In this document: positions 8,494-17,107 of the stretch, piece by piece
Numbering within the stretch: the stretch's first letter is position 1
Layout: each line of letters opens with the position of its first letter
DNA from: Arthrobacter terricola
Lineage (GTDB): Bacteria; Actinomycetota; Actinomycetes; Actinomycetales; Micrococcaceae
DNA: 35,513 nucleotides
Direction: 5' to 3'
Assembly (NCBI RefSeq): GCF_004354015.1
Contig: NZ_SMRU01000038.1
Span: 1 to 35,513 of the forward strand
Notes under the pieces: model-generated
What the model was told of the DNA's origin: nothing
The model's input: the letters and a program-made list of their open reading frames with translations, nothing else
Database searches by the model: none
Program-made: the position numbers and the translations under genes

Positions 8494-9080
8494 CTATCGA
8501 TGCCGGATCAGTCGACGGCGGCCATGATGGTGGCCAGGGGCATCGTCGGCGGTGGCACCGGGGACGTACGTCACCGACGCCGTGTAGATCTTGTCCTGGG
8601 TGCAGAGTATAGCCTCGCTGAAGGAGCTGTCATGTGCCGCTATCCACTCAGACCAATGACGGTTCTGGGTCCAGTCAGCGTTGATCTTGGCTGTGCCGTC
8701 CCAGCTTTCCGCCATCGCATTGTTCGGTGAAGACAGCCCGGTCCTCGTCGTTTTCAAAGTCTGCGCCTCCAAGGTGACACGCGGACAGTAGGGGTCACCG
8801 TCGTTGCTGTAGCAGCTGAGAGTGCCCGCGGCGTCCTGCAATCTCCGGGTGTGGCCGGCACAACGGGAGGTCGGGGAACTTGGACAGATAGGTGCCGGCG
8901 TTCTCGCAGAACTGAGCGGATGGCAGACCGGTCACGGGGATCTTGCCCGAAGGCCCTGTCGAACTTGGGCTGGGGGGTCGGTGCGGGCCCGTGTTGGACG
9001 ATAGGCACCAAGGGCGCGCAGCCGGACAGACTGAGCGTGATGACGGCCCAGCCCAGCGGCGCCGCGTAGCTGCATGCCAT
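8494..9080 (-). pseudogene. Frameshifted lipoprotein gene
   Basis: A lipoprotein-like start lies at ATG 9080 with a hydrophobic signal and the lipobox LSGC (Cys21), followed by a Pro-rich linker up to FDRAFGQDPRD. The protein-like reading then moves to the next frame (LPSAQFCENAGTYLSKFPDL, about 8870-8925). It moves again near 8841 to a third frame (TLSCYSNDGDPYCPRV... to a TAG at 8494-8496). Each change equals one extra base. Cysteines and Trp-rich stretches in the last two parts suggest an exported protein with disulphides. I do not recognise the family. The last 20 residues (GHHHGRRR) may not belong. The gene is decayed, or the sequence has errors here. Confidence 0.5.
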
Positions 9081-9316
9081 CCCCCTCGCGTCAGCGATGG
9101 TTCACAGTAACAGGCGCGTGGCCGGGGTCGGTAGCTTCGTTCCGGTGCGCCCGGTAAGACGGCTGTCCGCCGGACGCCTCCCGGCAGCCTTGAGCGACCG
9201 TTCAGATCCGCGTAATTCCTCCCCCACGGAATTCCCGTATACCCCCCGGCAACACCCACCCGCTAAGTGTTGCAGTCGCCGCAAACAGTCTGGATCGGCA
9301 TGTCGCTGGTCTCAGG

Positions 9317-9687
9317 TCACGGGAAATACGTTGAAGGCATCCTTAGACCGTTCACGCCCAAGAGGAGGACGGAGCCGTCATCTCTTCGGACGGCGATGGA
9401 TCGTATGACCATCAAGATGTCCACGTCTTCGGGATAGTCATACTCAATGTGGGCTGTGAACTGTTCCGCGAATCTGCGGTTGATGAATGGGCACCAGCTC
9501 TCTCTGCTTCCGTTTCCCATCTGTGGAGAAACCGATGGAAAAAGCCAGCGCGATTCCCGCGATCGTGAATACGGGCCACTTGGGAAGTCCGGTTGTCCCG
9601 AACAGGGTTACTCGCCACAGTGCGACTTTCGCGAAGCTACTTGGTTCAAGTTGGTGTTTTTTTCGTGCTTTTTTGGTTGGATTTCAT
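9317..9687 (-). pseudogene. Frameshifted small membrane protein gene
   Basis: Three minus-strand frames join into one sensible protein of about 118 residues. ATG 9687 gives MKSNQKSTKK. After an A-run the next frame gives ALWRVTLFGTTGLPKWPVF and a hydrophobic span (TIAGIALAFSIGF). After a second shift near 9495 the third frame gives FINRRFAEQFTAHIEYDYPE and runs to TGA 9317-9319. Both shifts equal a one-base insertion. The predicted product has one membrane segment and a soluble C-terminal domain. I do not recognise it. Its start region lies inside the promoter of the opposite-strand antitoxin gene. Confidence 0.55.
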
Positions 9688-9704
9688 GTATGTTCCGTTA
9701 GGAT
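9677..9704 (+). promoter_or_regulatory. Probable sigma-70 promoter of the antitoxin gene
   Basis: TTGGAT (9677-9682), a 16-base spacer and TAGGAT (9699-9704) resemble a vegetative promoter. Transcription would start near 9711, just before the AAGGAG ribosome site at 9713-9718. This favours GTG 9728 over ATG 9707 as the start codon. The base composition here is unusually T-rich for the window. Confidence 0.5.
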
Positions 9705-9727
9705 GGATGTCGAAGGAGCGTGAAACT

Positions 9728-10111
9728 GTGAGCATTTCAATCGACGTCGGAGCCGCCCACGGCGGAACCGCCCGTCTGGGCATCCGTGAGATCGTCCGGC
9801 AGCTCAACAGTGCCTTGGGGGCGACGCTGGTCGCCGCACTGGCCGGCAGCAAGGACCCGAAGATCAGCTACCGCTGGGCCCGCACGGCCGGACCCGAACC
9901 ACGGGCCGAAGCCCAAGCCCGGCTGCAATTGGCACACCGCGCCTGGACCGCCGTCGCAAGTGTGGAAGGCGAACACGTGGCCCGGCTCTGGTTTGTCGGC
10001 GCGAACCCTTGGCTGGGTGAGGTGTCCCCGATCGAGGCGATCCGGGACATGCGCGCCAAAGACGTCATGGGCGCGGCCGTAGCCATGACCGAGGACAGGT
10101 TCACCGCCTGA
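9728..10111 (+). CDS. MbcA/ParS/Xre-type antitoxin
   Basis: This 127-residue protein resembles the antitoxins that pair with RES-domain toxins. The N-terminal part (VRQLNSALGATLVAALAGSK) fits a small Xre-like helical domain. The C-terminal part has the toxin-binding domain pattern: a run of helices around RAWTAVASVEGEHVARLWFV and then NPWLGEVSPIEAIRDMRA, near the usual NP-x-L-x-G-x-x-P-x-D/E core. GTG 9728 has AAGGAG 9 bases upstream. An in-frame ATG at 9707 would lie before the likely transcription start. The next gene encodes a RES-like protein, which supports the assignment. The role is to neutralise the toxin and repress the operon. Confidence 0.72.
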   Translation: MSISIDVGAAHGGTARLGIREIVRQLNSALGATLVAALAGSKDPKISYRWARTAGPEPRAEAQARLQLAHRAWTAVASVEGEHVARLWFVGANPWLGEVSPIEAIRDMRAKDVMGAAVAMTEDRFTA

Positions 10112-10143
10112 CCCAGGTCTGCTCCGCCACGGGCCTGGCCTTC

Positions 10144-10874
10144 GTGGACGGGCCCGTCCGCGGTTACAGAATCGCGAAATCCTCCTACGGCCCCCGCTGA
10201 ATCCGCTGCCACGCACCACCGGATCCCCCGACAGGTCCTCATGGTCACGTTTCGACACCCCGGGATCCACCGTGTACCTGGCCGGTGACAGGAGGACGGC
10301 CTATGCCGAGACCCTCGCGGTGGCGCGGGTGGCCAACGACTTCCGCAACGCCATTGCCTTCGCCGCCCGGCAATTCGACGTGCCGGTGGAGGAAGTCAGC
10401 AAGATGGTCCAGGACGACTGGACCAGGAACGGGAACATGGTCCCAGGTTGGCTGCCGGCCAGCTGGCGCGACGGACGCCTGATGTACAGGCTGCACGTCA
10501 CCGAGCCCCGGCGGTGGATCGACCTCACCGCGGCCGAATCGATCGCCGCCTTGAACCGCCACCTCGGCGAACAGCTCGCGGACACCTTCGGCACAGGAGT
10601 CATCACGCTGGCAACGCTGGCCGTCGAGGACCGCGAAGCAACAACACACATCGCCCAATGGTTGCGGGAACAGGTCCTTGACGACGGAAACTACGCCGCC
10701 GGAGTCCGCGCACATTCGAAAAACGGCGGCGGCATCTGCTGGGCCTACTGGATGCGCCGCAAAGACAACGCCCTGGGCACCGACCCGGTCACCGTACTGG
10801 ACGAAACCGAAATCCACCGCAACGACCCGGACCTGAACTACGTCCTGGCCATGTACGGACTGGACTGCCGCTAG
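10144..10874 (+). pseudogene. RES-domain toxin gene disrupted by a frameshift
   Basis: RES toxins (ParT/MbcT type) degrade or modify NAD-related cofactors. The N-terminal RES motif is readable from GTG 10144 (VRGYRIAKSSYGP) but this frame stops at TGA 10198-10200. The expected continuation, NPLPRTTGSPDRSSWSRFD then TVYLAGDRRTAYAETL, is in another frame that ends at 10874. One missing base (or two extra) near 10190-10200 explains this. An in-frame GTG at 10272 could give a 200-residue product that keeps Glu13 (YAETL) and Ser149 (RAHS). That product would lack the N-terminal Arg of the R-E-S triad. The start of the full gene is uncertain. The toxin is probably inactive. Confidence 0.7.
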
Positions 10875-11447
10875 CCCTCGGCGACGAACTGGCACTACGT
10901 GCCCACGCCCGTAGCAGCTCCACCGACGACGCGGAACTCGCCGCCGAAGCCCTCACGAACCAGTCATCATGTGGATCTGCCTCGATATAGCACGGGTGTG
11001 CCACAAAAAATCTTCCCAACATGTGAGGACCGGCCTTTCGCTCTGCCTTCGCCCTCGGATGCATCCTCTTTGCCCTCGTCCTCCTCGACCGCCGCCTCTA
11101 TGGAACCGTCGACAGCCAGAAGAATAATCGCTGTTTGTCATTCTGATCTTCGATCGTCGCTGGGCAGGACCTCCGCGCAACCAGGGCGCTACGCGCGCCG
11201 CTCGCCATCCAAAACTTCGCTCGGCGCTCCTCCGTCGCTTGTTTCCTCGCGAACTTTTGGACCGCTCCCGGTACCCCAAGTTGCACTCCGGCCCCTAGTC
11301 CCAGCGGTGGCTCCGCTATCAGAACGACGCCGAAAACCGAACGGCCGCCATCGAGGTGGCGGTTCCTTGCCGTCGTGAAACTCCCAAGCTGATGTCGGCT
11401 ACCCAAGGGAGCCGTCTAGTGCCGCAAGGTGCCCTGTGCTGCATTGG
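10875..11447. other. Region without a supported gene
   Basis: No intact gene is supported here. The plus strand has short protein-like pieces: GDELALRAHARSSSTDDAEL right after the RES stop, reminiscent of a small antitoxin N-terminus, and a hydrophobic stretch SAFALGCILFALVLLDRRLY at about 11045-11100, ending at an in-frame stop near 11140. Both may be gene debris. The rest, to the convergent regulator end at 11448, shows nothing I can name. Confidence 0.4.
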
Positions 11448-12395
11448 TCATTCGGCCCTGCCCACCGCTTTCCGTTCGACGCCGGCAGCGGAAGACCCCG
11501 TTCCGGGCTCGCTCCCGTAAAGTTCTTGCGGTCCCGGCCCGTACCGCGCGGGGCCGACAGCGTCGGCGCTCCAGCTGGAAAGGAGCCGGAGTCGTTCCAG
11601 GGAAGCCGCGTTCCTGGCCGTATAAATAAACAGAACCTGGTCCGGATCTGCCGCACTGTTCAGCGCTTCGTAGTCAATCTCCAGCCCTCCCACCACAGGA
11701 TGCATGAAGCTCTTGGACCCCGAAGTGCGTTCATGCACCTTCCGGTCGGCCCACCAGATGCGGAATTCCTCACTCTTCATGGCAAGCTCGCCCACGAGGC
11801 GCGCTGTCTGGACGTCATCCGGAAAACGGGCCGCATCGGCCCGCAGGACTCCCACCATTTCCTCCGCGACGCTCGCCCACTCCTCATACAAGGTGCGTGC
11901 CGATGGATCAAGGATCATCCACCGAACCATGTTCTGTTCCTCTTCCGGCATCGCGGAAAAATCGGTCAACAAGGCAAGAGCGAGCGGGTTGCCGGCCAGA
12001 AAATCCATCCGGCGACCAAGGACAAACGCCGGCTGGTCAACCATGGCGGCCATCATCTTGCCAAACTCAGGGCGGACACTCTGCCTTCGGACCGCGGCCT
12101 TATCGCTGCGGTGTCCCTCCCTGGGTCTGGCCAGATTGAAAAGATAATCGCGCTCAGCCTGATCCAGCTGCAAGGCGCCTGCGATTGTGCCCAAGACCGA
12201 TTCGGACACCGAGGGCAGCTTTCCTTGCTCCAGCCGACGGTAGTAGTCGGTGCTGACCCCCGAGAGCTGTGCCACCTCCTCACGACGGAGCCCGCTGACC
12301 CGCCGACGTCCCCAGCTCCCAATGCCTGCGTCGCCCGGCTGGATCGACGCCCGCTTGAGTCGAAGGAATGCGCTGAGTTCTGAATGACGGTCCAC
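11448..12395 (-). CDS. MmyB-like XRE-family transcriptional regulator
   Basis: This protein of about 315 residues has an N-terminal XRE helix-turn-helix (RRRVSGLRREEVAQLSGVST then DYYRRLEQGK) and a C-terminal MmyB ligand-binding domain. That domain includes the FLAGNPLALAL and MVRWMILDPSARTLYEEWAS regions. These actinobacterial regulators bind lipophilic ligands and usually repress a divergent oxidoreductase gene. Here a short-chain dehydrogenase starts 168 bases away on the other strand. GTG 12395 (MDRHSELSAFLRLKR) is chosen because family members start just before this segment. The open frame extends to a TTG at 12449 and another GTG at 12410. Two palindromes in the gap are candidate operators. 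Confidence 0.88.
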   Translation of the reverse strand: MDRHSELSAFLRLKRASIQPGDAGIGSWGRRRVSGLRREEVAQLSGVSTDYYRRLEQGKLPSVSESVLGTIAGALQLDQAERDYLFNLARPREGHRSDKAAVRRQSVRPEFGKMMAAMVDQPAFVLGRRMDFLAGNPLALALLTDFSAMPEEEQNMVRWMILDPSARTLYEEWASVAEEMVGVLRADAARFPDDVQTARLVGELAMKSEEFRIWWADRKVHERTSGSKSFMHPVVGGLEIDYEALNSAADPDQVLFIYTARNAASLERLRLLSSWSADAVGPARYGPGPQELYGSEPGTGSSAAGVERKAVGRAE

Positions 12396-12452
12396 ACCGC
12401 AATTGTCCACCCCCCGGCCGCAGCCTGCAGCCTTCCAAGGGGGGGCCAAAAA

Positions 12453-12490
12453 TGCCTAGGCAAAACCCGGCCCTCCTTCCAGCTGGAAGG
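12453..12490. promoter_or_regulatory. Two palindromes in the MmyB-regulator/SDR divergent gap
   Basis: TGCCTAGGCA (12453-12462) is a perfect 10-bp palindrome. CCTTCCAGCTGGAAGG (12475-12490) is a perfect 16-bp palindrome, loosely bracketed by CCCGG and CCGGG. A half copy, CCTTCCA, occurs at 12431-12437. They sit between the regulator and the SDR gene and fit a dimeric regulator binding site. Function is inferred from position. Confidence 0.6.
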
Positions 12491-12562
12491 TCCGGGGTTC
12501 TGAACGCAACCATGGAAAGGACAGGGTGGCCAGTGCCACCTCACATAGCGAAGGAGAACGCC

Positions 12563-13399
12563 TTGAAAACATGGCTCATTACCGGCACATCGACCGGCTT
12601 CGGCCGCGAACTCGTCAAGGCCGTACTGGCGGACGGAGACCGGGTTGTTGCGACAGCCCGGAACATAGACCACGTCAAGGATCTTGTTTCTGCCGGAGGC
12701 GACCGGGCAGTGCCGGTCCAGCTGGATCTGACCCGGCCCGATCAGATCGCCCGTGCAGTTGACGCCGCAGAGCGCGCCTTTGATGATGCAGGCATTGATG
12801 TGCTGGTGAACAACGCCGGCATTGGCTACTTCTCGGCTGTCGAGGAGGCAACGGAAGAAGCCATCAGGCAGATCTTCGAAATCAATGTCTTTGGGCTGTC
12901 AGACCTGACCCGAAAAGTCCTTCCCGGCATGCGTGCCCGGCGATCAGGGGCCATAGTCAACTTCAGCTCGATCGGTGGACTGAGATCCTTTCCCGCCGTC
13001 GGCTACTACAGTGCAACAAAGTTTGCCGTTGAAGGTCTTACGGAAGCCCTCCACCACGAGATCGCACCCCTCGGACTGAAAACGATGCTCGTCGAGCCCG
13101 GTCCCTTCCGAACCGACTGGGCCGGCAGGTCCGCCGCCGAAACGCTCCCTGAGAGGGAAATCGCCGACTACGCCGACACGGCAGGAGCGCAGCGGGCGGC
13201 CTTCCGACAGGAAACCGGTAAAGAGCCCGGAGACCCCCGGAAGGCAGCGGTGGCAATCGTCACCGCCCTTAAAGCACCGTCACCGCCGCGCCGCCTCCTC
13301 CTCGGCACTCCTGCCCTCGAACTGGCCCTCGACCATCTGAAAAGCCTCGAAACCGAGTTCAGGCGGTGGGAGGAGCTCACAACGTCCGCCGACTTCTAA
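12563..13399 (+). CDS. Short-chain dehydrogenase/reductase (SDR)
   Basis: This 278-residue cytosolic NAD(P)-dependent oxidoreductase of the classical SDR family starts KTWLITGTSTGFGREL, with the TGxxxGxG cofactor loop at residues 7-14. It has NNAG in the middle, the catalytic Ser in NFSSIGG and the YSATK catalytic Tyr-Lys pair. TTG 12563 is chosen because AAGGAG (12551-12556) lies 6 bases upstream and the cofactor motif then starts at the usual distance; the frame is open to 12452. It is the first gene of the oxidoreductase run and lies divergent from the MmyB-type regulator, which probably controls it. Substrate unknown. Confidence 0.88.
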   Translation: MKTWLITGTSTGFGRELVKAVLADGDRVVATARNIDHVKDLVSAGGDRAVPVQLDLTRPDQIARAVDAAERAFDDAGIDVLVNNAGIGYFSAVEEATEEAIRQIFEINVFGLSDLTRKVLPGMRARRSGAIVNFSSIGGLRSFPAVGYYSATKFAVEGLTEALHHEIAPLGLKTMLVEPGPFRTDWAGRSAAETLPEREIADYADTAGAQRAAFRQETGKEPGDPRKAAVAIVTALKAPSPPRRLLLGTPALELALDHLKSLETEFRRWEELTTSADF

Positions 13400-13456
13400 T
13401 CTGCCCCGGCCAGGCTCCACGCCCGAAACCGAAGATCGTCGAAAGGAACATGAAGA

Positions 13457-14341
13457 ATGGAAAAGAAGAAACTCCGCGTCCTCGTCACCGGAGTCAACGG
13501 CAAGCTGGGTGACGTGGCGGTAGAACATCTGCTGGCCGCCGGACATGAAGTCGTTGGCGTAGACCTGGCGCCTGCGCGCAACAAGAAGATCATTTCACTT
13601 GTCGCCGACTTGACGGATTACGGGCAGACCGTCGATGTCCTGGGATCGGTCGGCTGGGATATTCTGGGCGACACCACGGACAAGGCGTTCGACGTCGTCG
13701 TCCACCTGGCCGCGATACCGCACCCGAGGATGCACAGCAACGCTGAGACATTCCGGAACAACGTGGTGAGCGCGTACAACGTCTTTGAAGCATGCCGCAG
13801 GCTCGGGCTCAAGGACATCGTGTACGCCTCCAGCGAGACCACACTCGGAGTTCCCTTCTCCACGGACCTCCCCTACCTGCCCCTCGATGAGGATGCCCCG
13901 CTCCGCGGCAGAAACGCCTACGGGCTTTCGAAGGTCCTCGCAGAGGTCATGGCGGCGGAGTTTGCCAAGAACGATCCGGAACTCCGGGTTACTGCACTGC
14001 GGTTCTCCTACGTTCAGAACGTCGAGGAATACGCCGAGTACCCCTCCTTCGCCAATGACATCGATTTCCGCATCTGGGACCTCTGGGCCTACATAGACAA
14101 CCGGGATGCCGCCCGGGCGATTGAAAAGGCGCTCCACTACACACCCCGGGGCTTCGAGACGTTCCTCATCGTTGCTGACGACACCGCAATGCCCATCCCC
14201 ACCAAAGACCTCATTGCCGCCCGCTTTCCGGACGTCGACGTGAAACGCGAGCTGACGGAGTTTGAGAGCCTGCTCAACACGGATGCTGCCAAGGAAAAGC
14301 TTGGGTTCACCCCCAGGCACAGCTGGCGGGAGCACGTCTAA
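13457..14341 (+). CDS. NAD-dependent epimerase/dehydratase family protein (copy A)
   Basis: This 294-residue extended SDR has the cofactor loop GVNGKLG (12-18), HLAA at 83-86, catalytic Ser around 125-126 (YASSETT) and the Tyr155-x3-Lys159 pair (YGLSK). It is shorter than nucleotide-sugar epimerases and closer in size to uronate/aldose dehydrogenase-like members. It could oxidise or epimerise a free or acid sugar. It resembles the protein at 15397-16251 in motif order and in the shared blocks VYASSET, PPYLP/LPYLP and WAYID, so the two are paralogues flanking the aldo-keto reductase. ATG 13457 follows an AAAGGAAC ribosome site. Confidence 0.85.
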   Translation: MEKKKLRVLVTGVNGKLGDVAVEHLLAAGHEVVGVDLAPARNKKIISLVADLTDYGQTVDVLGSVGWDILGDTTDKAFDVVVHLAAIPHPRMHSNAETFRNNVVSAYNVFEACRRLGLKDIVYASSETTLGVPFSTDLPYLPLDEDAPLRGRNAYGLSKVLAEVMAAEFAKNDPELRVTALRFSYVQNVEEYAEYPSFANDIDFRIWDLWAYIDNRDAARAIEKALHYTPRGFETFLIVADDTAMPIPTKDLIAARFPDVDVKRELTEFESLLNTDAAKEKLGFTPRHSWREHV

Positions 14342-14387
14342 GAAATCCGGGCGCATCAGACCGATACAGACCAACGAAAGGAAACAC

Positions 14388-15356
14388 ATGCAATACCTCC
14401 GCCTAGGAGCAACTGGATTGAAAGTGTCCCGGCTTGCACTCGGATGCATGAGCTTTGGCGAGCCCGGGCTCGGGGATCACAAATGGACGCTGGACGAGTC
14501 CGCGAGCCGTCCGATCATCAGGCAGGCACTCGAGGCCGGCATCAACTTCTTCGACACCGCGAACTCGTATTCAAGCGGAACCAGTGAAGAGATTCTGGGC
14601 AGGGCGCTTCAAGACTTCGGACAACGCGAGGAACTCGTTATAGCGACGAAGGTCCACGGCGCGTTTGGCACGGGCCCGAACATGCGGGGCCTGTCCCGCA
14701 AGGCGATTTTCACCGCCGCTGATCACAGCCTCCGGCGCCTTGGCACCGACTACATCGACCTCTACCAGATCCACCGGTTCGACCCCGACACACCGATCGA
14801 GGAAACCCTCGAAGCCCTGCATGACCTGGTCAAGTCCGGCAAAGTCCGCTACCTCGGGGCCTCATCGATGTCCGCCTGGCAATTCTCCAAGCTCCAGTAC
14901 ACCGCTAAAGCAAACCGCTGGACCCCGTTCGTCTCCATGCAGGACCACTACAACCTGCTCAACCGGGAAGAAGAAAGAGAAATGCACCCCCTGTGCGCGG
15001 ACCAGGGCGTAGGGGTCATTCCCTGGAGTCCCCTTGCCCGGGGGCGCCTGACCCGCGAATGGGGCACGGAAACCCCGCGCAGCGGCGTCGACCAGTTCGG
15101 GCTCGAACTCTACGAGGACGGGGACAAGGAAATCGTCGACGCGGTGGGGAGCGTGGCCGCAGCCCGGGGAATCCCACGAGCCCAGGTTGCCCTGGCCTGG
15201 CTTCTCAGCAGGCCCTCCGTGACTGCCCCACTGATCGGAGCCAACAAGGCGCAGCATCTTGACGACGCAATTCAAGCACTCAGCGTCGCCCTCGAAGATG
15301 AGGAAATCAAAGTGCTGGAGGCGCCCTATCGCCCGCACCGGCCCGCGGGCTTCTGA
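14388..15356 (+). CDS. Aldo/keto reductase
   Basis: This 322-residue NADPH-dependent TIM-barrel oxidoreductase has the complete catalytic tetrad Asp56, Tyr61, Lys88 and His129 (FFDTANSY, IATKVHG, DLYQIHRFD). The C-terminal GANKAQHLDDA region binds the cofactor phosphate. ATG 14388 has GAAAGGAAA upstream and starts the usual MQYLRLGATGLKVS. It is placed 46 bases after epimerase-like copy A and 40 bases before copy B, so the three are probably co-transcribed. It likely reduces or oxidises the same sugar-derived compound. The sequence resembles the YajO/Tas-type subgroup by eye. Confidence 0.88.
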   Translation: MQYLRLGATGLKVSRLALGCMSFGEPGLGDHKWTLDESASRPIIRQALEAGINFFDTANSYSSGTSEEILGRALQDFGQREELVIATKVHGAFGTGPNMRGLSRKAIFTAADHSLRRLGTDYIDLYQIHRFDPDTPIEETLEALHDLVKSGKVRYLGASSMSAWQFSKLQYTAKANRWTPFVSMQDHYNLLNREEEREMHPLCADQGVGVIPWSPLARGRLTREWGTETPRSGVDQFGLELYEDGDKEIVDAVGSVAAARGIPRAQVALAWLLSRPSVTAPLIGANKAQHLDDAIQALSVALEDEEIKVLEAPYRPHRPAGF

Positions 15357-15396
15357 TTCCAGCCAACACGTCAGACCCAACCCTGAAAGGCAAGAA

Positions 15397-16251
15397 ATGC
15401 AAAGAGTCGCAGTAACCGGAGCCACCGGCAAACAAGGCCGCGCCGTCGTTGACCTCCTGACACGCGAAGGGTACGACGTCATGAGCCTCGACGTCACTCC
15501 ACCGCGGATACGCAACGAGAAATTCAGCAAAGTCGACTTTACGGACTACGGACAGACCCTCGACGCGCTGCTGGGCATCGACTCACGGCATTCGGGCTTC
15601 GACGCGCTCGTTCACCTGGCGGCCGTCCCCGGAGCAGGTCACCTCAGCGACGTCGAAACCTTCCACAACAACATGACTGTCACATTCAACGTCTTCCAAG
15701 CGGCCAGGCGAGCCAGCATCAAGAACATCGTTTACGCCTCCAGCGAGACACTTCTCGGGCTCCCCTTCAAGACCGATCCCCCATACCTTCCGGTCGACGA
15801 GGAATATGCCTCCCGGCCGGAATCGATCTACTCACTGGTCAAGCACCTCGAGGAAACCATGGCAATCGAAATGACCCGCTGGGACCCGGCCCTTAAGATC
15901 GTCGGCCTGCGCTTGTCCAATGTGATGGACGAATCCGATTACCAGCGCTTCCCGTCCTTCGACAGCGACCTGTCCCTCCGGGACTGGAACCTGTGGGCCT
16001 ACATCGACCACCGGGACGGCGCCCACGCCGTCCTGCAGGCCCTACTCTGGGACGCCATCGGCTTCGACACCTTCAACATCGCCGCAGACGATTCGGTCAT
16101 GAACCGCCCGTCTGCGGAACTCGCAGCACAGCGGTTCCCCACCGTTCCACTGAAACACGATCTCAAAGGCAACGACTCACTGATGTCCAGCGGGAAGGCC
16201 AAAAGAATCCTCGGGTACGCCCCCCAGCACTCCTGGCGGGACGTCGTCTGA
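15397..16251 (+). CDS. NAD-dependent epimerase/dehydratase family protein (copy B)
   Basis: This 284-residue extended SDR has GATGKQG at 8-14, HLAA at 73-76, YASSET at 113-118 and the Tyr145-x3-Lys149 pair (YSLVK). ATG 15397 has AAAGGCAAG just upstream and gives the cofactor loop at the standard distance; the frame is open from 15259 but without a good site. It is paralogous to copy A (13457-14341) yet clearly diverged, which points to a different step or partner rather than a recent duplication. It is co-directional with the reductase before it and the HAD enzyme after it. Confidence 0.84.
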   Translation: MQRVAVTGATGKQGRAVVDLLTREGYDVMSLDVTPPRIRNEKFSKVDFTDYGQTLDALLGIDSRHSGFDALVHLAAVPGAGHLSDVETFHNNMTVTFNVFQAARRASIKNIVYASSETLLGLPFKTDPPYLPVDEEYASRPESIYSLVKHLEETMAIEMTRWDPALKIVGLRLSNVMDESDYQRFPSFDSDLSLRDWNLWAYIDHRDGAHAVLQALLWDAIGFDTFNIAADDSVMNRPSAELAAQRFPTVPLKHDLKGNDSLMSSGKAKRILGYAPQHSWRDVV

Positions 16252-16297
16252 GGGACGCAACACTCCATTCGCTCCGGATCCGGGATAGAAGCAGCTC

Positions 16298-17062
16298 ATG
16301 AATCATTCAACTTTCGTTTCACCATCTACCGGCCGCAAGGTCAAGGCCATCTTGTTTGACACGTTCGGAACGGTCGTCGACTGGCGTACCGGTGTCGCCC
16401 GGGAAGCCAGGATGTTCGCCGACAAACACGGACTGACCATGGAGCCCTTCGACCTCGCAGACACGTGGCGCGCCCGCTATTACCCGTCGATGGCGCCAAT
16501 CCGTTCGGGGGACCGGGGATACGTTCCGCTCGACCAGCTGCACTTTGAAAACCTGAAGACCGCACTGGCTGAGCTGGGGCTCCCGCCGTCAGAGTTTCCC
16601 GATGATGACCTTCTGGAACTCACCCGGGCCTGGGAACGGCTGCCGGCATGGCCGGACAGCGTCGAAGGCCTCAAGCGGATGAAGGCGCGCTACATCGTGG
16701 GACCGTTGTCGAACGCCAACACGGCACTGCTCGTGAGCATGGCCAAGAGCGCCGGGCTCCCCTGGGATGTCGTCATCGGGATGGACCTGCTGCAGGTCTA
16801 CAAACCGGATCCGGCGGCATACACCGGGGCAGCCGCCCTGCTGCGGCTTCATCCCGGAGAAATCATGCTTGCCGCCGCCCACAATTACGATCTCCAAGCC
16901 GCCCGCGAGACCGGAATGGCGACTGCATTCGTCCGGCGTGCAACAGAACACGGCCCAGAACAAACGACCGACCTGGCGCCCGCATCCGACTGGGACATCT
17001 GCGTCGAAGACTTTACCCAACTGGCCCAAAGCCTAAGCGCCGAACCTGCAGCCACGGCATAG
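16298..17062 (+). CDS. HAD-family hydrolase, haloacid dehalogenase type II-like
   Basis: This 254-residue HAD enzyme has the nucleophile Asp21 in LFDTFGTVVDW, Ser138-Asn139 (LSNANTA), Lys169 in VYKPDP and the acidic Asp198 in AAHNYDL. These match the L-2-haloacid dehalogenase pattern (Asp/Ser-Asn/Lys/Asp), but members of this subgroup also act on sugar or acid phosphates, so dehalogenation is not proven. ATG 16298 is preferred and starts 46 bases after copy B. In this context it could remove a phosphate or hydrolyse an intermediate of the oxidoreductase pathway. Confidence 0.8.
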   Translation: MNHSTFVSPSTGRKVKAILFDTFGTVVDWRTGVAREARMFADKHGLTMEPFDLADTWRARYYPSMAPIRSGDRGYVPLDQLHFENLKTALAELGLPPSEFPDDDLLELTRAWERLPAWPDSVEGLKRMKARYIVGPLSNANTALLVSMAKSAGLPWDVVIGMDLLQVYKPDPAAYTGAAALLRLHPGEIMLAAAHNYDLQAARETGMATAFVRRATEHGPEQTTDLAPASDWDICVEDFTQLAQSLSAEPAATA

Positions 17063-17107
17063 CCCGTCACATGACCTCAGCACCGCCTGACTCGAAAGGC
17101 CAATGGA

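Noticed and set aside
7922..8527. 201-codon plus-strand open frame
   Set aside because: Composition is low-complexity and Pro/Ser/Arg rich, it contains the tandem repeats, and no domain pattern is visible. Minus-strand coding debris explains its openness better.
11140..11300. Repeat-like sequence in the gene-poor stretch, considered as an RNA gene or element end
   Set aside because: No tRNA cloverleaf, rRNA segment or terminal inverted repeat could be traced.
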